Assembly (NCBI GenBank): GCA_016191785.1
Contig: JACPVJ010000102.1
Coordinates: 1 to 59,897, forward strand
Direction of reading: 5' to 3'
Source of the DNA: Myxococcales bacterium
Lineage (GTDB): Bacteria; Myxococcota_A; Polyangia; Polyangiales; Polyangiaceae
Length of the DNA stretch: 59,897 nucleotides
The translations under genes and the position numbers were made by a program. This document shows, piece after piece, positions 18,377-28,469 of this stretch; positions within the stretch are counted from its first letter, which is position 1, and every line of letters starts with the position of its first letter. Under the pieces are notes generated by a model, which saw nothing but the letters and a program-made list of their open reading frames with translations, searched no databases and was not told where the DNA came from.

Positions 18377-18844
18377 ATGCGCCTATGCGAAATGCTCGCG
18401 GTCCAACGCATCCACGTGGATGCCGCGGGCGCGGTCTCGGACAAGAAGGAAGCCCTGCGGCTCTTGGCGGAGTACATCGCCCCGGTGGTGGGCTCCGACG
18501 AAGCTGCGCTCGAAGAGGCGCTCGCCGAGCGCGAGCGGTTGCAGAGCACCGGCATCGGCGACGGCGTCGCCATCCCCCACACCGCCGTCGACGGCGCCGC
18601 CGCCCAGGCCGCCGCGCTGATCCTCTGTCCCAAGGGTGTGGCCTTCGATTCGATCGACGGCGAGGCCGTGAACATCATCTTCGGCGTGGTCGGGCCGAAG
18701 CGCGCCACCGGCGAGCACCTGCGGGCCCTTGCCCGGATCTCGCGCCTGCTCCGGGACTCGGGGGTGCGCCGGCAGCTGATCGAATCCGGAGACTCCGACG
18801 CGGCGTTTCGACTGATCGCGGACCACGACGCAGACCCAAAGTGA
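18377..18844 (+). CDS. ptsN: PTS EIIA-Ntr-like regulatory protein
   Basis: This 155-aa EIIA domain of the fructose/mannitol family has the phospho-acceptor His at residue 68 in GVAIPHT. It receives phosphate from HPr (encoded at 20830-21105) and acts in regulation rather than transport. The start at MRLCEML fits family length. The rpoN-hpf-ptsN order and the hprK gene 1 nt downstream show it belongs to a regulatory PTS. Confidence 0.9.
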   Translation: MRLCEMLAVQRIHVDAAGAVSDKKEALRLLAEYIAPVVGSDEAALEEALAERERLQSTGIGDGVAIPHTAVDGAAAQAAALILCPKGVAFDSIDGEAVNIIFGVVGPKRATGEHLRALARISRLLRDSGVRRQLIESGDSDAAFRLIADHDADPK

Positions 18845-18845
18845 C

Positions 18846-19903
<1,058 letters not shown>

Positions 19904-19907
<4 letters not shown>

Positions 19908-20833
19908 CGACCCCGACCCTGGTCGTGGTCCTCACGGGGATGAGCGGGGCGGGCAAGTCGACCGCGCTCCACGCGCTGGAAGATCTGGGCTTCTTCTGCG
20001 TCGACAACCTGCCGCCGCCGGTCTTGCCCTCGACCATCGAGGCCCTCGAGCAGGGCAACCTGCGGCGCCTGGCGTTCGGGATCGACGTGCGGGTGCGGAG
20101 CTTCCTCGACAACCTGAGCAGCGTGATGGACGCGATCGTGGCGCCCGGCCGCGAGCTCTCGGTCTTGTTCCTGGACGCCTCGGACTCGGCGCTGTTCCGG
20201 CGCTTCTCGAGCACGCGCCGGCCCCATCCGCTGTCGACCTCGATGGAACCCCCCGCTCCGCTCGACGTGCTCGAGGGGATCCGGATCGAGCGCGAGCGAC
20301 TCTCGGGGCTGCGCGCCCGCGCCACGCGAATCTTGGACACCGCCAGCCTGAGCGTGCACGACCTGCGCCGCGCGGTGTTCGACGTGTTCGGCCCCGGCGC
20401 CGCCGCGGCTCCCAACATGCGCACGCGGTTCTTGTCTTTCGGGTTCAAGTACGGCGCGCCGATGGACGCGGACCTGGTGTTCGACGTGCGCTTCCTCGAC
20501 AACCCCTTCTTCGTGCCGGAGCTGAAGGCCCTTCCGGGCACCGACGCCCGCGTGCGCGACTACGTCCTCGGCAAGCCCGAGACCTCCGAGCTGGTGACCC
20601 GGGTGGCGGACCTTCTGGCGTTTTCGATTCCGCGCTTCGAGCGCGAGGGCAAGAGCTACCTGACCGTCGCCATCGGCTGTACCGGCGGGCGTCACCGTTC
20701 GGTAGTTCTCGCGGAGCGCTTGGCCCACGACCTGTCGAGCTCGCTCGGTCGCGCCATCGACGTGGTGCACCGCGACGTCGAAAAGGCTACCCTCGAGCTT
20801 GGGCCAGAGCGGGGCGGAGGGGGCGAGGATTGA
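19904..20833 (+). CDS. rapZ: RapZ/YvcJ-family nucleotide-binding protein
   Basis: This 309-aa protein has P-loop GMSGAGKS at residues 12-19, the DNLPPPVLP segment, and the C-terminal GCTGGRHRSV motif that defines the family. In enterobacteria RapZ is an RNase E adaptor for glmS small RNAs; in others it binds nucleotides with a less clear role. It overlaps hprK by 4 nt and ptsH by 4 nt, so translation is coupled. The hprK-rapZ-ptsH neighbourhood is common. Confidence 0.94.
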
Positions 20834-21105
20834 GCGACGCGAGGGGCAGATTCGAGATCAAGAACCGGCTCGGACTGCACGCGCGAGCGGCCACCAAGCT
20901 GGTCCAGCTGGCTTCTCGCTTTCCCTGTGACGTCACGCTCTCGAGGGAAGGCCAAGAAGCCAACGCCAAGAGCGTGATGGGGGTGCTCTTGCTGTGCGGG
21001 TCGAAGGGCTCCGTGCTCGACGTCGTGGCGACGGGTGAGGGGGCCGAGCAAGCGGTGGCCGAGATCGGGCGACTGATCGACGGCCTGTTCGGAGAGGGGG
21101 AGTGA
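20830..21105 (+). CDS. ptsH: Phosphocarrier protein HPr
   Basis: This 91-aa HPr starts at a TTG overlapping the rapZ stop (TTGA). His17 in NRLGLHARAA is the site phosphorylated by enzyme I. Ser48 in NAKSVMGVLLL matches the regulatory serine targeted by HprK. It should pass phosphate to PtsN. The GTG of the enzyme I gene overlaps its stop. Confidence 0.95.
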   Translation: MSDARGRFEIKNRLGLHARAATKLVQLASRFPCDVTLSREGQEANAKSVMGVLLLCGSKGSVLDVVATGEGAEQAVAEIGRLIDGLFGEGE

Positions 21106-22877
21106 GGGTGGACGATCCGGAGCCAGCGAAGGGCGTGACCCTCGAGGGCATCGCCGGCTCGCCGGGGCTGGCGGTCGGGCGGGCCGTGGTGGTCAGCACC
21201 AAGCGCGCCGGCGTGCGCCGCGTCCACGTCGAGCGCGCCGACATCGGCGACGAGCTCGCGCGCTTCGACGCCGCCGTCGCCAGCGCGGCCCGCGCCCTGC
21301 GCGAGGTGGCCGAGCGGGTTCCGCGCGGGCGCGCCGAGTCGTCGATCCTCGAGGCGTACGTGCTCATGGTCGAGGACGAGACCCTGCGCGCCGACGTCGA
21401 GAGCCGCGTGCGGACGGAGCTCAAGTGCTCCGAGTGGGCGCTCGAGTCGGCGGTCCACCGCATCGCCGAGCAGCTCCGGGCGTCTTCGGACTCGTACCTG
21501 GCCGAGCGGAGCCACGACGTCGAGTTCGTGGGGGACCGCATCTTGATGGCGCTGGCGGGCCAGCCGCGCACGCCGGTGTTGCCCGATCTGGGCGAGCCGG
21601 TGATCGTGGTGGCGCGGGATCTGTCGCCCGCCGAGACGGCTGGCCTGTCCCGGGACCGCGTGCGCGCGCTGGTGACCGAGGCGGGCACGCGCACCAACCA
21701 CACCGCGATCTTGGCGCGCGCCATGGAAATCCCGGCCGTCGTCGGGGTCCGTGGGTTGATGGAGCAGGTCGGGACCGGGGACCGCCTGATCGTGGACGGA
21801 CACCGCGGCCGGGTGATCGTCGGCCCCGACGAGGCGACGGTGGGCGATGCCCTGGCCCGGGTCGAGCGCCAGAAGAAGGTCGCGCGGGCGATGCTGGTCG
21901 AGCGCGACCGCGCCACGACCACCCGCTGTGGCGTGAAGGTCGAGCTCAAGGCCAACATCGAGCTGCCGGCCGAGGCCCTTGCCGCGGTGGAGCACGGCGC
22001 CCAGGGCATCGGCCTTTATCGCACCGAGTTCTTGTTCGTCGATCGGACCGAGCCGCCCACGGAGGACGAACAGTACGAGGTCTATCGCCACGTGCTCGAG
22101 GCGGTCGGCCCCCGGCCGGTGACCCTTCGCACCTTCGACATCGGCGGCGACAAGTTCGTGACCGCGTTCCAGGTGCCCTCGGACATGAACCCGGCCCTGG
22201 GGCTGCGCGCGGTGCGCCTTGGTCTGGCCCGGCCCGAGCTGTTCTCGACCCAGCTGCGCGCCATGGTTCGCGCCTCGGCCCACGGCCCGCTCCAGATCAT
22301 GGTGCCGATGATCGCCAGCGTGTCCGAGCTTCGCGCCGTGCGCGCGCTGCTCGACCAGGCCATCGCCGACGTCGACCGCGCCGGCCAGTCGCGCAGCACG
22401 AGCTTGCCTCTGGGGGTGATGGTCGAGGTGCCGAGCGCGGTGATCATGGCGGCCGAGCTCGCCCGCGAAGCCGCGTTCCTGAGCATCGGCACCAACGACC
22501 TGGTGCAGTACGCACTGGCGGTGGACCGCGGCAGCCCCAACCTGGCGTACCTGGCGACGCCCTTCGACCCGGCCATCTTGCGGCTGATCCGGGCGGTGGT
22601 GGTGGCGGGCGACGCGACCCAGAGCGAGGTCAGCGTGTGCGGCGCCATGGCCAGCGACCCGGTGGCGGCGGTGCTCTTGGTCGGGCTCGGGGTCCGTGCC
22701 CTGTCCCTCGAATCGGCGGCGATCCCCAGCGTGAAGGTGGCCATCGGCCGGTTCAGCGTGGCCGAGGCCGCCGAGGTCGCCGAGCGCGCGCTCCGGGCGG
22801 CGACGTCGGGGGAGGTGGACGAGCTGGTCCGGGGGACCCTGGCGATTCGCCTGAGCGACCTGGTGGAACAAGACTAG
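21102..22877 (+). CDS. ptsI: PTS enzyme I (PEP-protein phosphotransferase)
   Basis: This 591-aa full-length enzyme I takes phosphate from PEP and passes it to HPr. The active His is residue 200 in RTNHTAILAR. The PEP-binding barrel shows GIGLYRTEFLF, LRTFDIGGDK and the C-terminal signature SIGTNDLVQYALAVDR followed by CGAMASDP. There is no N-terminal GAF domain, so it is ptsI-like rather than PtsP. GTG at 21102 overlaps the ptsH stop; a second GTG two codons on is an alternative. No sugar-specific EIIB/EIIC is seen, so the chain appears regulatory. Confidence 0.93.
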   Translation: MRVDDPEPAKGVTLEGIAGSPGLAVGRAVVVSTKRAGVRRVHVERADIGDELARFDAAVASAARALREVAERVPRGRAESSILEAYVLMVEDETLRADVESRVRTELKCSEWALESAVHRIAEQLRASSDSYLAERSHDVEFVGDRILMALAGQPRTPVLPDLGEPVIVVARDLSPAETAGLSRDRVRALVTEAGTRTNHTAILARAMEIPAVVGVRGLMEQVGTGDRLIVDGHRGRVIVGPDEATVGDALARVERQKKVARAMLVERDRATTTRCGVKVELKANIELPAEALAAVEHGAQGIGLYRTEFLFVDRTEPPTEDEQYEVYRHVLEAVGPRPVTLRTFDIGGDKFVTAFQVPSDMNPALGLRAVRLGLARPELFSTQLRAMVRASAHGPLQIMVPMIASVSELRAVRALLDQAIADVDRAGQSRSTSLPLGVMVEVPSAVIMAAELAREAAFLSIGTNDLVQYALAVDRGSPNLAYLATPFDPAILRLIRAVVVAGDATQSEVSVCGAMASDPVAAVLLVGLGVRALSLESAAIPSVKVAIGRFSVAEAAEVAERALRAATSGEVDELVRGTLAIRLSDLVEQD

Positions 22878-22882
22878 CTCTT

Positions 22883-22915
22883 GGCAGGCTCGCGCCCCCT
22901 TGGTAAGGGCCTGCC
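22883..22915 (+). terminator. Stem-loop between ptsI and the nucleotidase gene
   Basis: GGCAGGC at 22883-22889 pairs with GCCTGCC at 22909-22915. An inner CCCTT/AAGGG pair can extend the structure. There is no T tract. It ends 4 nt before the next ATG, so it may mask that start or serve as a processing or weak termination signal. Confidence 0.45.
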
Positions 22916-22919
22916 TTCG

Positions 22920-25157
22920 ATGAGCTGGCGGGCCTTCCTCTCCCTCGTGCTCGCCCTGATCGGTGCGGCGTCGCTCACGGGCTGTCCCGAGGACCCACAG
23001 CCCGTGGCGCTGAAGGGCCAGGCCAAGCTCACCCTGCTGCACACCTCGGACATCCACTCCCGGCTGTTTCCGTACGCCCTGCAGATCGCCCAGAACGACG
23101 CGGCGCTGGGCCTGGGGGCGGCGGACTCGATCGCGACCGTCGGGGGCGTGGCCCGCATCGCCTCGGCGGTGGCCCGCGAGCGGGCGAAGAGCGACCGCGT
23201 GCTCCACATCGACGGCGGAGACTGCTTCCAGGGCGCGCCGGTGTTCAACTTCTACGACGGCGAGGCCGAGATCCGCGCGCTCAGCGCGATGGGCGTGGAC
23301 GCCCAGGTGATCGCCAACCACGAGTTCGACAAGGGCGCGCTGAACGCCCGCACCCAGCTCTACAAGTGGGCGAACTACCCGGTCTTGGCGGCGAACTACC
23401 TGCTCGACGATCCAGACAACCCGCTCAGCCCGGGCCTCGAGAACGTGCTCCAGCCGTTCACCACCTTCAACGTGCGCGGCCTCAAGGTCGGCGTGATCGG
23501 CATGGGCAACCTGTCCAGCCTGTCGTCGCTCTACGAGCGGCCGAGCCGCCTGGGCTTGACCCCGCTCGAGACCATCGACGTCGCCCAGGCCTACATCGAC
23601 CTGCTCCGGCCGCTGGTGGACGTGATCGTGTTCGTGACCCACCTGGGCCTGAGCTCCGATCAAGAGATGATCCGCGGCACCACCGGCATCGACATCGTGC
23701 TCGGCGGGCACAACCACATCGTGCTGCAACCCCCGCAAATCGTCGAGGACTGCGGGCGCGCCGACGAGACGGGGCAGCACTTCATCACGCTGAAAGACGC
23801 CGACGGCCACCCGGGGCGCCGCAAGTGCAACCCGCGACGCGTGCTCCTGGCGCACTCCGGCGCGTTCAGCAAGTACCTGGGGCGGCTCGATCTGGTGCTC
23901 AGCAACCAAGCGGTCGATCTCGAGTTCCCCTACGATCCGCTCAACGGGTTCGAGGTCGCGAGCCACCAGTACTCCATCACGCCCATCACCAACGACCTGC
24001 CGATGGACCGGACGGTAGCCGAGGTGCTCGAACCGTATCGCGAGGGCCTGGACGCGCTGGTCGACCTGGATCTCTTGGTGGGCTACGCCCCGGACGGCGC
24101 GCGGCGCTTCGGCACGGGCGGCGGCGATTCGGCGCTGGGCAACCTGATCTCGAGCGCCATGTGGCGCCGGCTGGGCATCGAGACGGACTTCTCGCTGACC
24201 AACACCACGGGCATTCGCGCCGATCTGGTGCCCGGGCCGGTGACCATCGAGCAGATGTTCAACATATTCCCGTTCGACAACAGCATCAGCAAGATGCAGC
24301 TGTCCGGGTCCGAGGTCCAAGAGCTGTTCGACTTCGTGGCGCGGCGCTCGGCCAGTCGCGGCTGCGCCACCCAGGTGCAGATCGCGGGCGCCCGGGTGGT
24401 GATCAACTGCAAGGGCTGCACGACCCAGAAGCCTCAGCCCTGTCAGACCAACGAGCAGTGCGCCTCGAACGAGTGCGTGGCCGGCGCGTGCGTGATCAAG
24501 GCCTGTGCCGATCGCATCTACATTGGCTCGACCCAGACGCCCTGCACCAGCGACGCGGACTGCGGCAACCAGCCCAACGCCTGCGATCTCGGGCGGCTGG
24601 ACAAAGACGGCAAGGGGCGCTGCCTGACGCCGATCGACTCGGCGGGCTCCTACGAGCTGGCGACCAGCACGTATCTGTCCCAGGGCGGCAGCGGCTTCGT
24701 GGTGCTGAAGCGCAACACCACCCAGCTCGACACCAAGATCCAGCAGCGCGACGCGCTGATCGACTGGGTGCGGGGCGGCACGCCCTGCGGCTGGAAGTCC
24801 GAGCACGGCACCGACGACGGCCTCAAGGCCTGCGACGTCGATGGCGACTGCAACAGCGTCGGGGCGGGCTACGTCTGCGCCTGCGCGGCCAACGCGGCGC
24901 AGAAACCCGACGGGACCTGCTTCTCGAACGGCGGCTGTGGGGGCAAAGGGCGCTGCGTGGTCCGAAGCTGCCGGCAAAGCGTCTCGGACTTCTTCGTCGC
25001 GTCGTGCAAGAACCCCGAGACGTCGGTGCAGCTCGCCAGCTGCAGCTCGAAGCTCGACACCTGCCAGATCGGCGGCGAGCAGTGCAAGTACCTGGGCTGC
25101 GTCGATCGTAACCTCGGCAACTTCTCGGACGGTCGCGTCCAGATGGTGGGCAAATGA
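22920..25157 (+). CDS. UshA-like 5'-nucleotidase/metallophosphatase lipoprotein
   Basis: This 745-aa protein has a signal peptide and lipobox (LTGC near residue 21). The metallophosphatase domain shows all landmarks: HTSDIHS, GGDCFQGAP, NHEFDKG, VTHLGLS and GGHNH. The 5'-nucleotidase C-terminal domain follows, with TNTTGIRADL and MFNIFPFDNS. It is interrupted and extended by Cys-rich inserts (CQTNEQCASNECV, CTSDADCG) that look like small disulphide modules. It should release phosphate from extracellular nucleotides at the cell surface. It overlaps the next gene by ATGA and probably forms a three-gene unit with the two genes after it. Confidence 0.88.
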   Translation: MSWRAFLSLVLALIGAASLTGCPEDPQPVALKGQAKLTLLHTSDIHSRLFPYALQIAQNDAALGLGAADSIATVGGVARIASAVARERAKSDRVLHIDGGDCFQGAPVFNFYDGEAEIRALSAMGVDAQVIANHEFDKGALNARTQLYKWANYPVLAANYLLDDPDNPLSPGLENVLQPFTTFNVRGLKVGVIGMGNLSSLSSLYERPSRLGLTPLETIDVAQAYIDLLRPLVDVIVFVTHLGLSSDQEMIRGTTGIDIVLGGHNHIVLQPPQIVEDCGRADETGQHFITLKDADGHPGRRKCNPRRVLLAHSGAFSKYLGRLDLVLSNQAVDLEFPYDPLNGFEVASHQYSITPITNDLPMDRTVAEVLEPYREGLDALVDLDLLVGYAPDGARRFGTGGGDSALGNLISSAMWRRLGIETDFSLTNTTGIRADLVPGPVTIEQMFNIFPFDNSISKMQLSGSEVQELFDFVARRSASRGCATQVQIAGARVVINCKGCTTQKPQPCQTNEQCASNECVAGACVIKACADRIYIGSTQTPCTSDADCGNQPNACDLGRLDKDGKGRCLTPIDSAGSYELATSTYLSQGGSGFVVLKRNTTQLDTKIQQRDALIDWVRGGTPCGWKSEHGTDDGLKACDVDGDCNSVGAGYVCACAANAAQKPDGTCFSNGGCGGKGRCVVRSCRQSVSDFFVASCKNPETSVQLASCSSKLDTCQIGGEQCKYLGCVDRNLGNFSDGRVQMVGK

Positions 25158-26677
25158 GACGCGCGGGCATCGGCAGCGTCGCCCTCGTGGTGCTGGCCTC
25201 GAGCGGCTGCACCGAGAAGGTCGATCAGCCCGACCGCGTGCAGAGCCTGCGGGTGACGGTCACCGGGGTGAACGGCGCACCGCTCGATCCGAACCCCGCC
25301 GCGCCGGCGCTGCCGCTGCCGAAAGATCTGGCCGAGCTCGACTTCGACGTCGAGGCGCTGCGCCCCGACGGCAGCCGTGACGCCGGCTTCGTGGGCTTCG
25401 TACGCGTGTCCGTGGTCCCGGGCGCGGTGGTCGAGGTGGTCGGCCCGGGGGCACAGGGCCGGAACGTGCTGCTGCAGGGCGGCCTGGCCCAGGGCGTGAA
25501 GACCCGGGTGAAGAACGCCCGCGGCGGCACCCGGGTGTGGGTCGAAGACGTCGGGTACTTCCCGGCTGACCCGGCGGCCAAGCCCGCCTGTGCCAACGGC
25601 GTGGACGACGACGGCGACGGCGACGTCGACTACCCCGAAGATCCGGGCTGCGCCTTCGCCAACGACAACAGCGAGGTCGCGGGCACCTTCGCCGCCGGGG
25701 TGTCGCACCCCGTGCGCTTCGAGCGCCCCCGGCTCGGCGACATGCAGGGGCGCGGTGCGAGCACCGCCTACGAGCTCGAGTCGGTCGAGCTCGAGACGCG
25801 CTCCCCGGCCGAGGTGATCGTGACCCGGATCGCGGCCGACGGCTTCTACGCCACCGACGTCACCGACACCCTCGGTCACAACCATGTCTTCGCCTTCACC
25901 TTCAACACCCCGCCGTTCTTGCGAGTGTGCGATCGCATCACCTCACTGACCGGCACCGCGGTCGAGTTCTTCGGCTTCACCGAGCTGTCGTTCCCCGCGT
26001 TCGAGCGCCACGCCTGGCGCTTTCCGACCGCCACCGATCCGGGCGACGGCCCGTGCCGCGTGCCCGAGCCCGCCAGCATCCCGCCCGAGGCCACCCAGGA
26101 CTCGGCGCTGCTCGAGAAGATCGAGAGCGCGCTGGTCCGCGTCGAGAACGTGACCGTCGGCGCCTTCTTGGGCCCCTCGAACCCCGAGATCCAGCTGGCC
26201 AACGGCCAGTCGGATTGCTCCATCCCGCCGCCCATCGTCTTCAGCCCGGCGGCGTCGAACTGCGATCTCGACGGCTCGGGCTTCATCGACTTCGACACCC
26301 AGGGCTCGTGCGAGGCGGCCTGCGCCAACGCCTGCGGCGCCGACGCCAACTGTGTGGAGTGGACGGGCTACGTGTCGCGGGGCAACTACCGGGTGGTCTT
26401 GCCGGGCCCGAAGAGCATCCAGATCAACACCCGCAGCATCTCGGGCTTCGACCCGGTGAGCATGCGCGGCAAGCCCATCGCGTCGCTCACCGGCACGCTG
26501 CGCAACTTCAGCGGCGGCGACCTCAACTGGACGATCGAGGCGCGCTGCAGTGACGACCTGGTGTGCAGCGAGCCGTCGCAGAAGGCCTGCGTCGACGGCC
26601 CCAAGGCTCCCGTGAGCTCGCAGATCGCGTGTGTTTCCCCGAGGACGAGTGATGACCCGAATGAAGCATCGAACTGA
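25154..26677 (+). CDS. Large OB-fold-like surface lipoprotein with a Ca-binding-type loop
   Basis: This 507-aa predicted lipoprotein has SSGC at residues 16-19. Near residues 150-165 the Asp-rich run NGVDDDGDGDVDYPEDPGC resembles calcium-binding loops of surface proteins. The second half has ALVRVENVTVG and later SLTGTLRNFSGGDLNW, the same pattern as the lipoprotein at 5737-6564. Several paired cysteines suggest disulphides. It is translationally coupled to the nucleotidase gene upstream and overlaps the outer-membrane protein gene, so it probably works with both at the surface. Confidence 0.62.
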   Translation: MRRAGIGSVALVVLASSGCTEKVDQPDRVQSLRVTVTGVNGAPLDPNPAAPALPLPKDLAELDFDVEALRPDGSRDAGFVGFVRVSVVPGAVVEVVGPGAQGRNVLLQGGLAQGVKTRVKNARGGTRVWVEDVGYFPADPAAKPACANGVDDDGDGDVDYPEDPGCAFANDNSEVAGTFAAGVSHPVRFERPRLGDMQGRGASTAYELESVELETRSPAEVIVTRIAADGFYATDVTDTLGHNHVFAFTFNTPPFLRVCDRITSLTGTAVEFFGFTELSFPAFERHAWRFPTATDPGDGPCRVPEPASIPPEATQDSALLEKIESALVRVENVTVGAFLGPSNPEIQLANGQSDCSIPPPIVFSPAASNCDLDGSGFIDFDTQGSCEAACANACGADANCVEWTGYVSRGNYRVVLPGPKSIQINTRSISGFDPVSMRGKPIASLTGTLRNFSGGDLNWTIEARCSDDLVCSEPSQKACVDGPKAPVSSQIACVSPRTSDDPNEASN

Positions 26678-28448
26678 GCGACTGACGGCGCTCTTTGTGC
26701 TGACCGCGCTCTCGCTGCCGGGCGTGGCCCTGGCGCAGCCCGCCGCCGATCCGAAGCCCGACGGGGACGCACCGGTCAAGCCGGCGGACGTCTCGCTCGA
26801 GGAAGAGCCCGAGAAGAAGGCGGCCGCGCCCGAGAAGAAGGCGGCCGCGCCGGCAGCGTCGGCCCGGGCCGCCGAGCCGGCCGAGAAGCCCGCCGCGAAG
26901 GCGAAGGCCAAGGACGAAAAGCCCCGCGCCTACACGCCGTTCATGGACACGCGCCTGTCGTGGACCTTTGGCGACGACGACTTCTTGCACAAGACGGGCG
27001 AGGCGTTCCCGCTCTCGCCCAACGCCAGCGCCGGCGACCGCCCGCAGTATCGCCTGTTCTTCGACAACCTGAACTCGCGCTTCTCGGGCCGCGAGAACGT
27101 CTCGCACGTGGTGCTCTACAGCCGCCTGCCCGGCTTCGTCGACAAGATGGACACCGAGGCGGCGCTGGTGATGCGCGTCAACATGACCGAGCTCGCGGCG
27201 CAGTCGAATAACGTGAACCGCGTGCTGGAGGACGCCGGCACGTACCTGCGGGTGTTCTACGAGACGGGCGGCGACAAGAAGAGCCCCCAGGGGCTCGGCG
27301 CCACGTTCTACCCGATCGACACCGACCGGTTTCGCCTGGGCTACCTCTACGACATCACCTGGGGCGGCACCAACGCCCGCGCCAACCAGTCGATCTTCCC
27401 GCGCCTGCAAGGCAGCGCGCCCGGCGCGAAGGTGCAGTTCGACGGCCCGGGCTTCTACGCCTTCGGGGGCTTCAAGACGGCGAGCATCATCGAGGTCCAG
27501 AAGCGGATCGTCGAGGGCAGCGGCGGAGAGGGCTCCACCACCGACACGGTGCGCGTGGCCGAGACCAACTACGGCTTCCTCGGCGGCCTGGGCGCCGACG
27601 CCACCGACTTCATTCACCTGGACGCGGGCGCGGGCTACTTCCAGCAAGGGCGCTTCGAAGACCCCGACGTGCTCGGCAAGCGCGTCTTCACCTACGGCTT
27701 CACCGGACGCGTGGTCTTCCATCAGGACATGCCGGTGCCGCGCTCGGCGGACTTCCAGCTCTATCGCAATGATCCGAACGCGCCCCTCGAGCAGTTCAAG
27801 CAAGAGAAGTACGAGCCGGGCAAGCTCTCGTGGGCGATCTCGGGTGAGGCCACCCAGCTCCACCAGAACCTGAAGGACTTCGACGTCCCGGGCGCGACGG
27901 ACATCCAGCTGGCCCGCGCGGCGGCAGGGCAGGCCAACCTCAAGTTCGGGTACCTGCGCACCAGCCTCTCGGTCATCTACCGCGACCTGCCGTTCGTGCT
28001 CCGCAACCAGCCCAGCTTCATCCCGTTCCAGACCTTGCCGAACGCGGCCAAGACCGAGGACGAGATGTTCGTCGCGGCGTCGGTCGACTACTTCATCGAG
28101 AGCCTGCGCCTGACCCCAGGGTTCGGCGCGGGCCTGCAGAACCCGGCCACCTTCCGCAGCGAGAGCGTGGACCTGTTCGGTCAGGACACCTCGCGCACGA
28201 TCGTGGTCCGCGAGCAGGGCAACCTGGCGTTCTTGCCCGCCGGCGAGAAGCGAGTTCCCATCATCCAGGCGCGCGGCAGCCTGAAGTGGGACATCTCGCC
28301 CATGATGAGCGCGATTGGCTGGATGCAGTTCCGGCGCGACAACAACATGACCCGGCTCGAGCTCGACCCCAGCGGCACGGTGCTCCTCCGCAGCTTCATC
28401 AGCCCGAACTTCGTGGGCTACGGGCTGGCGATGCAGGCGCGGTTCTGA
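26652..28448 (+). CDS. Predicted outer-membrane beta-barrel protein
   Basis: This 598-aa protein has a signal peptide ending at ALAQ, then an Ala/Lys/Glu/Pro-rich linker to about residue 90. A long region of alternating strands with aromatic caps follows (YRLFFDNLNSRF, VVLYSRLPGF, FRLGYLYDITW) and ends in GYGLAMQARF, with the terminal Phe typical of barrels. It may be a porin for products of the neighbouring nucleotidase. The ATG at 26652 has GAGGA about 9 nt upstream and lies inside the end of the previous gene (26-nt overlap). The stop faces a leftward gene 21 nt away. Confidence 0.65.
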   Translation: MTRMKHRTERLTALFVLTALSLPGVALAQPAADPKPDGDAPVKPADVSLEEEPEKKAAAPEKKAAAPAASARAAEPAEKPAAKAKAKDEKPRAYTPFMDTRLSWTFGDDDFLHKTGEAFPLSPNASAGDRPQYRLFFDNLNSRFSGRENVSHVVLYSRLPGFVDKMDTEAALVMRVNMTELAAQSNNVNRVLEDAGTYLRVFYETGGDKKSPQGLGATFYPIDTDRFRLGYLYDITWGGTNARANQSIFPRLQGSAPGAKVQFDGPGFYAFGGFKTASIIEVQKRIVEGSGGEGSTTDTVRVAETNYGFLGGLGADATDFIHLDAGAGYFQQGRFEDPDVLGKRVFTYGFTGRVVFHQDMPVPRSADFQLYRNDPNAPLEQFKQEKYEPGKLSWAISGEATQLHQNLKDFDVPGATDIQLARAAAGQANLKFGYLRTSLSVIYRDLPFVLRNQPSFIPFQTLPNAAKTEDEMFVAASVDYFIESLRLTPGFGAGLQNPATFRSESVDLFGQDTSRTIVVREQGNLAFLPAGEKRVPIIQARGSLKWDISPMMSAIGWMQFRRDNNMTRLELDPSGTVLLRSFISPNFVGYGLAMQARF

Positions 28449-28469
28449 TTTCGTGCTTCGCCGTTTCGG

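Noticed and set aside
20787..24977. A 1,396-codon minus-strand open frame opposite ptsH-ptsI and the nucleotidase
   Set aside because: It lies opposite three clearly coding plus-strand genes and has no recognisable domain.
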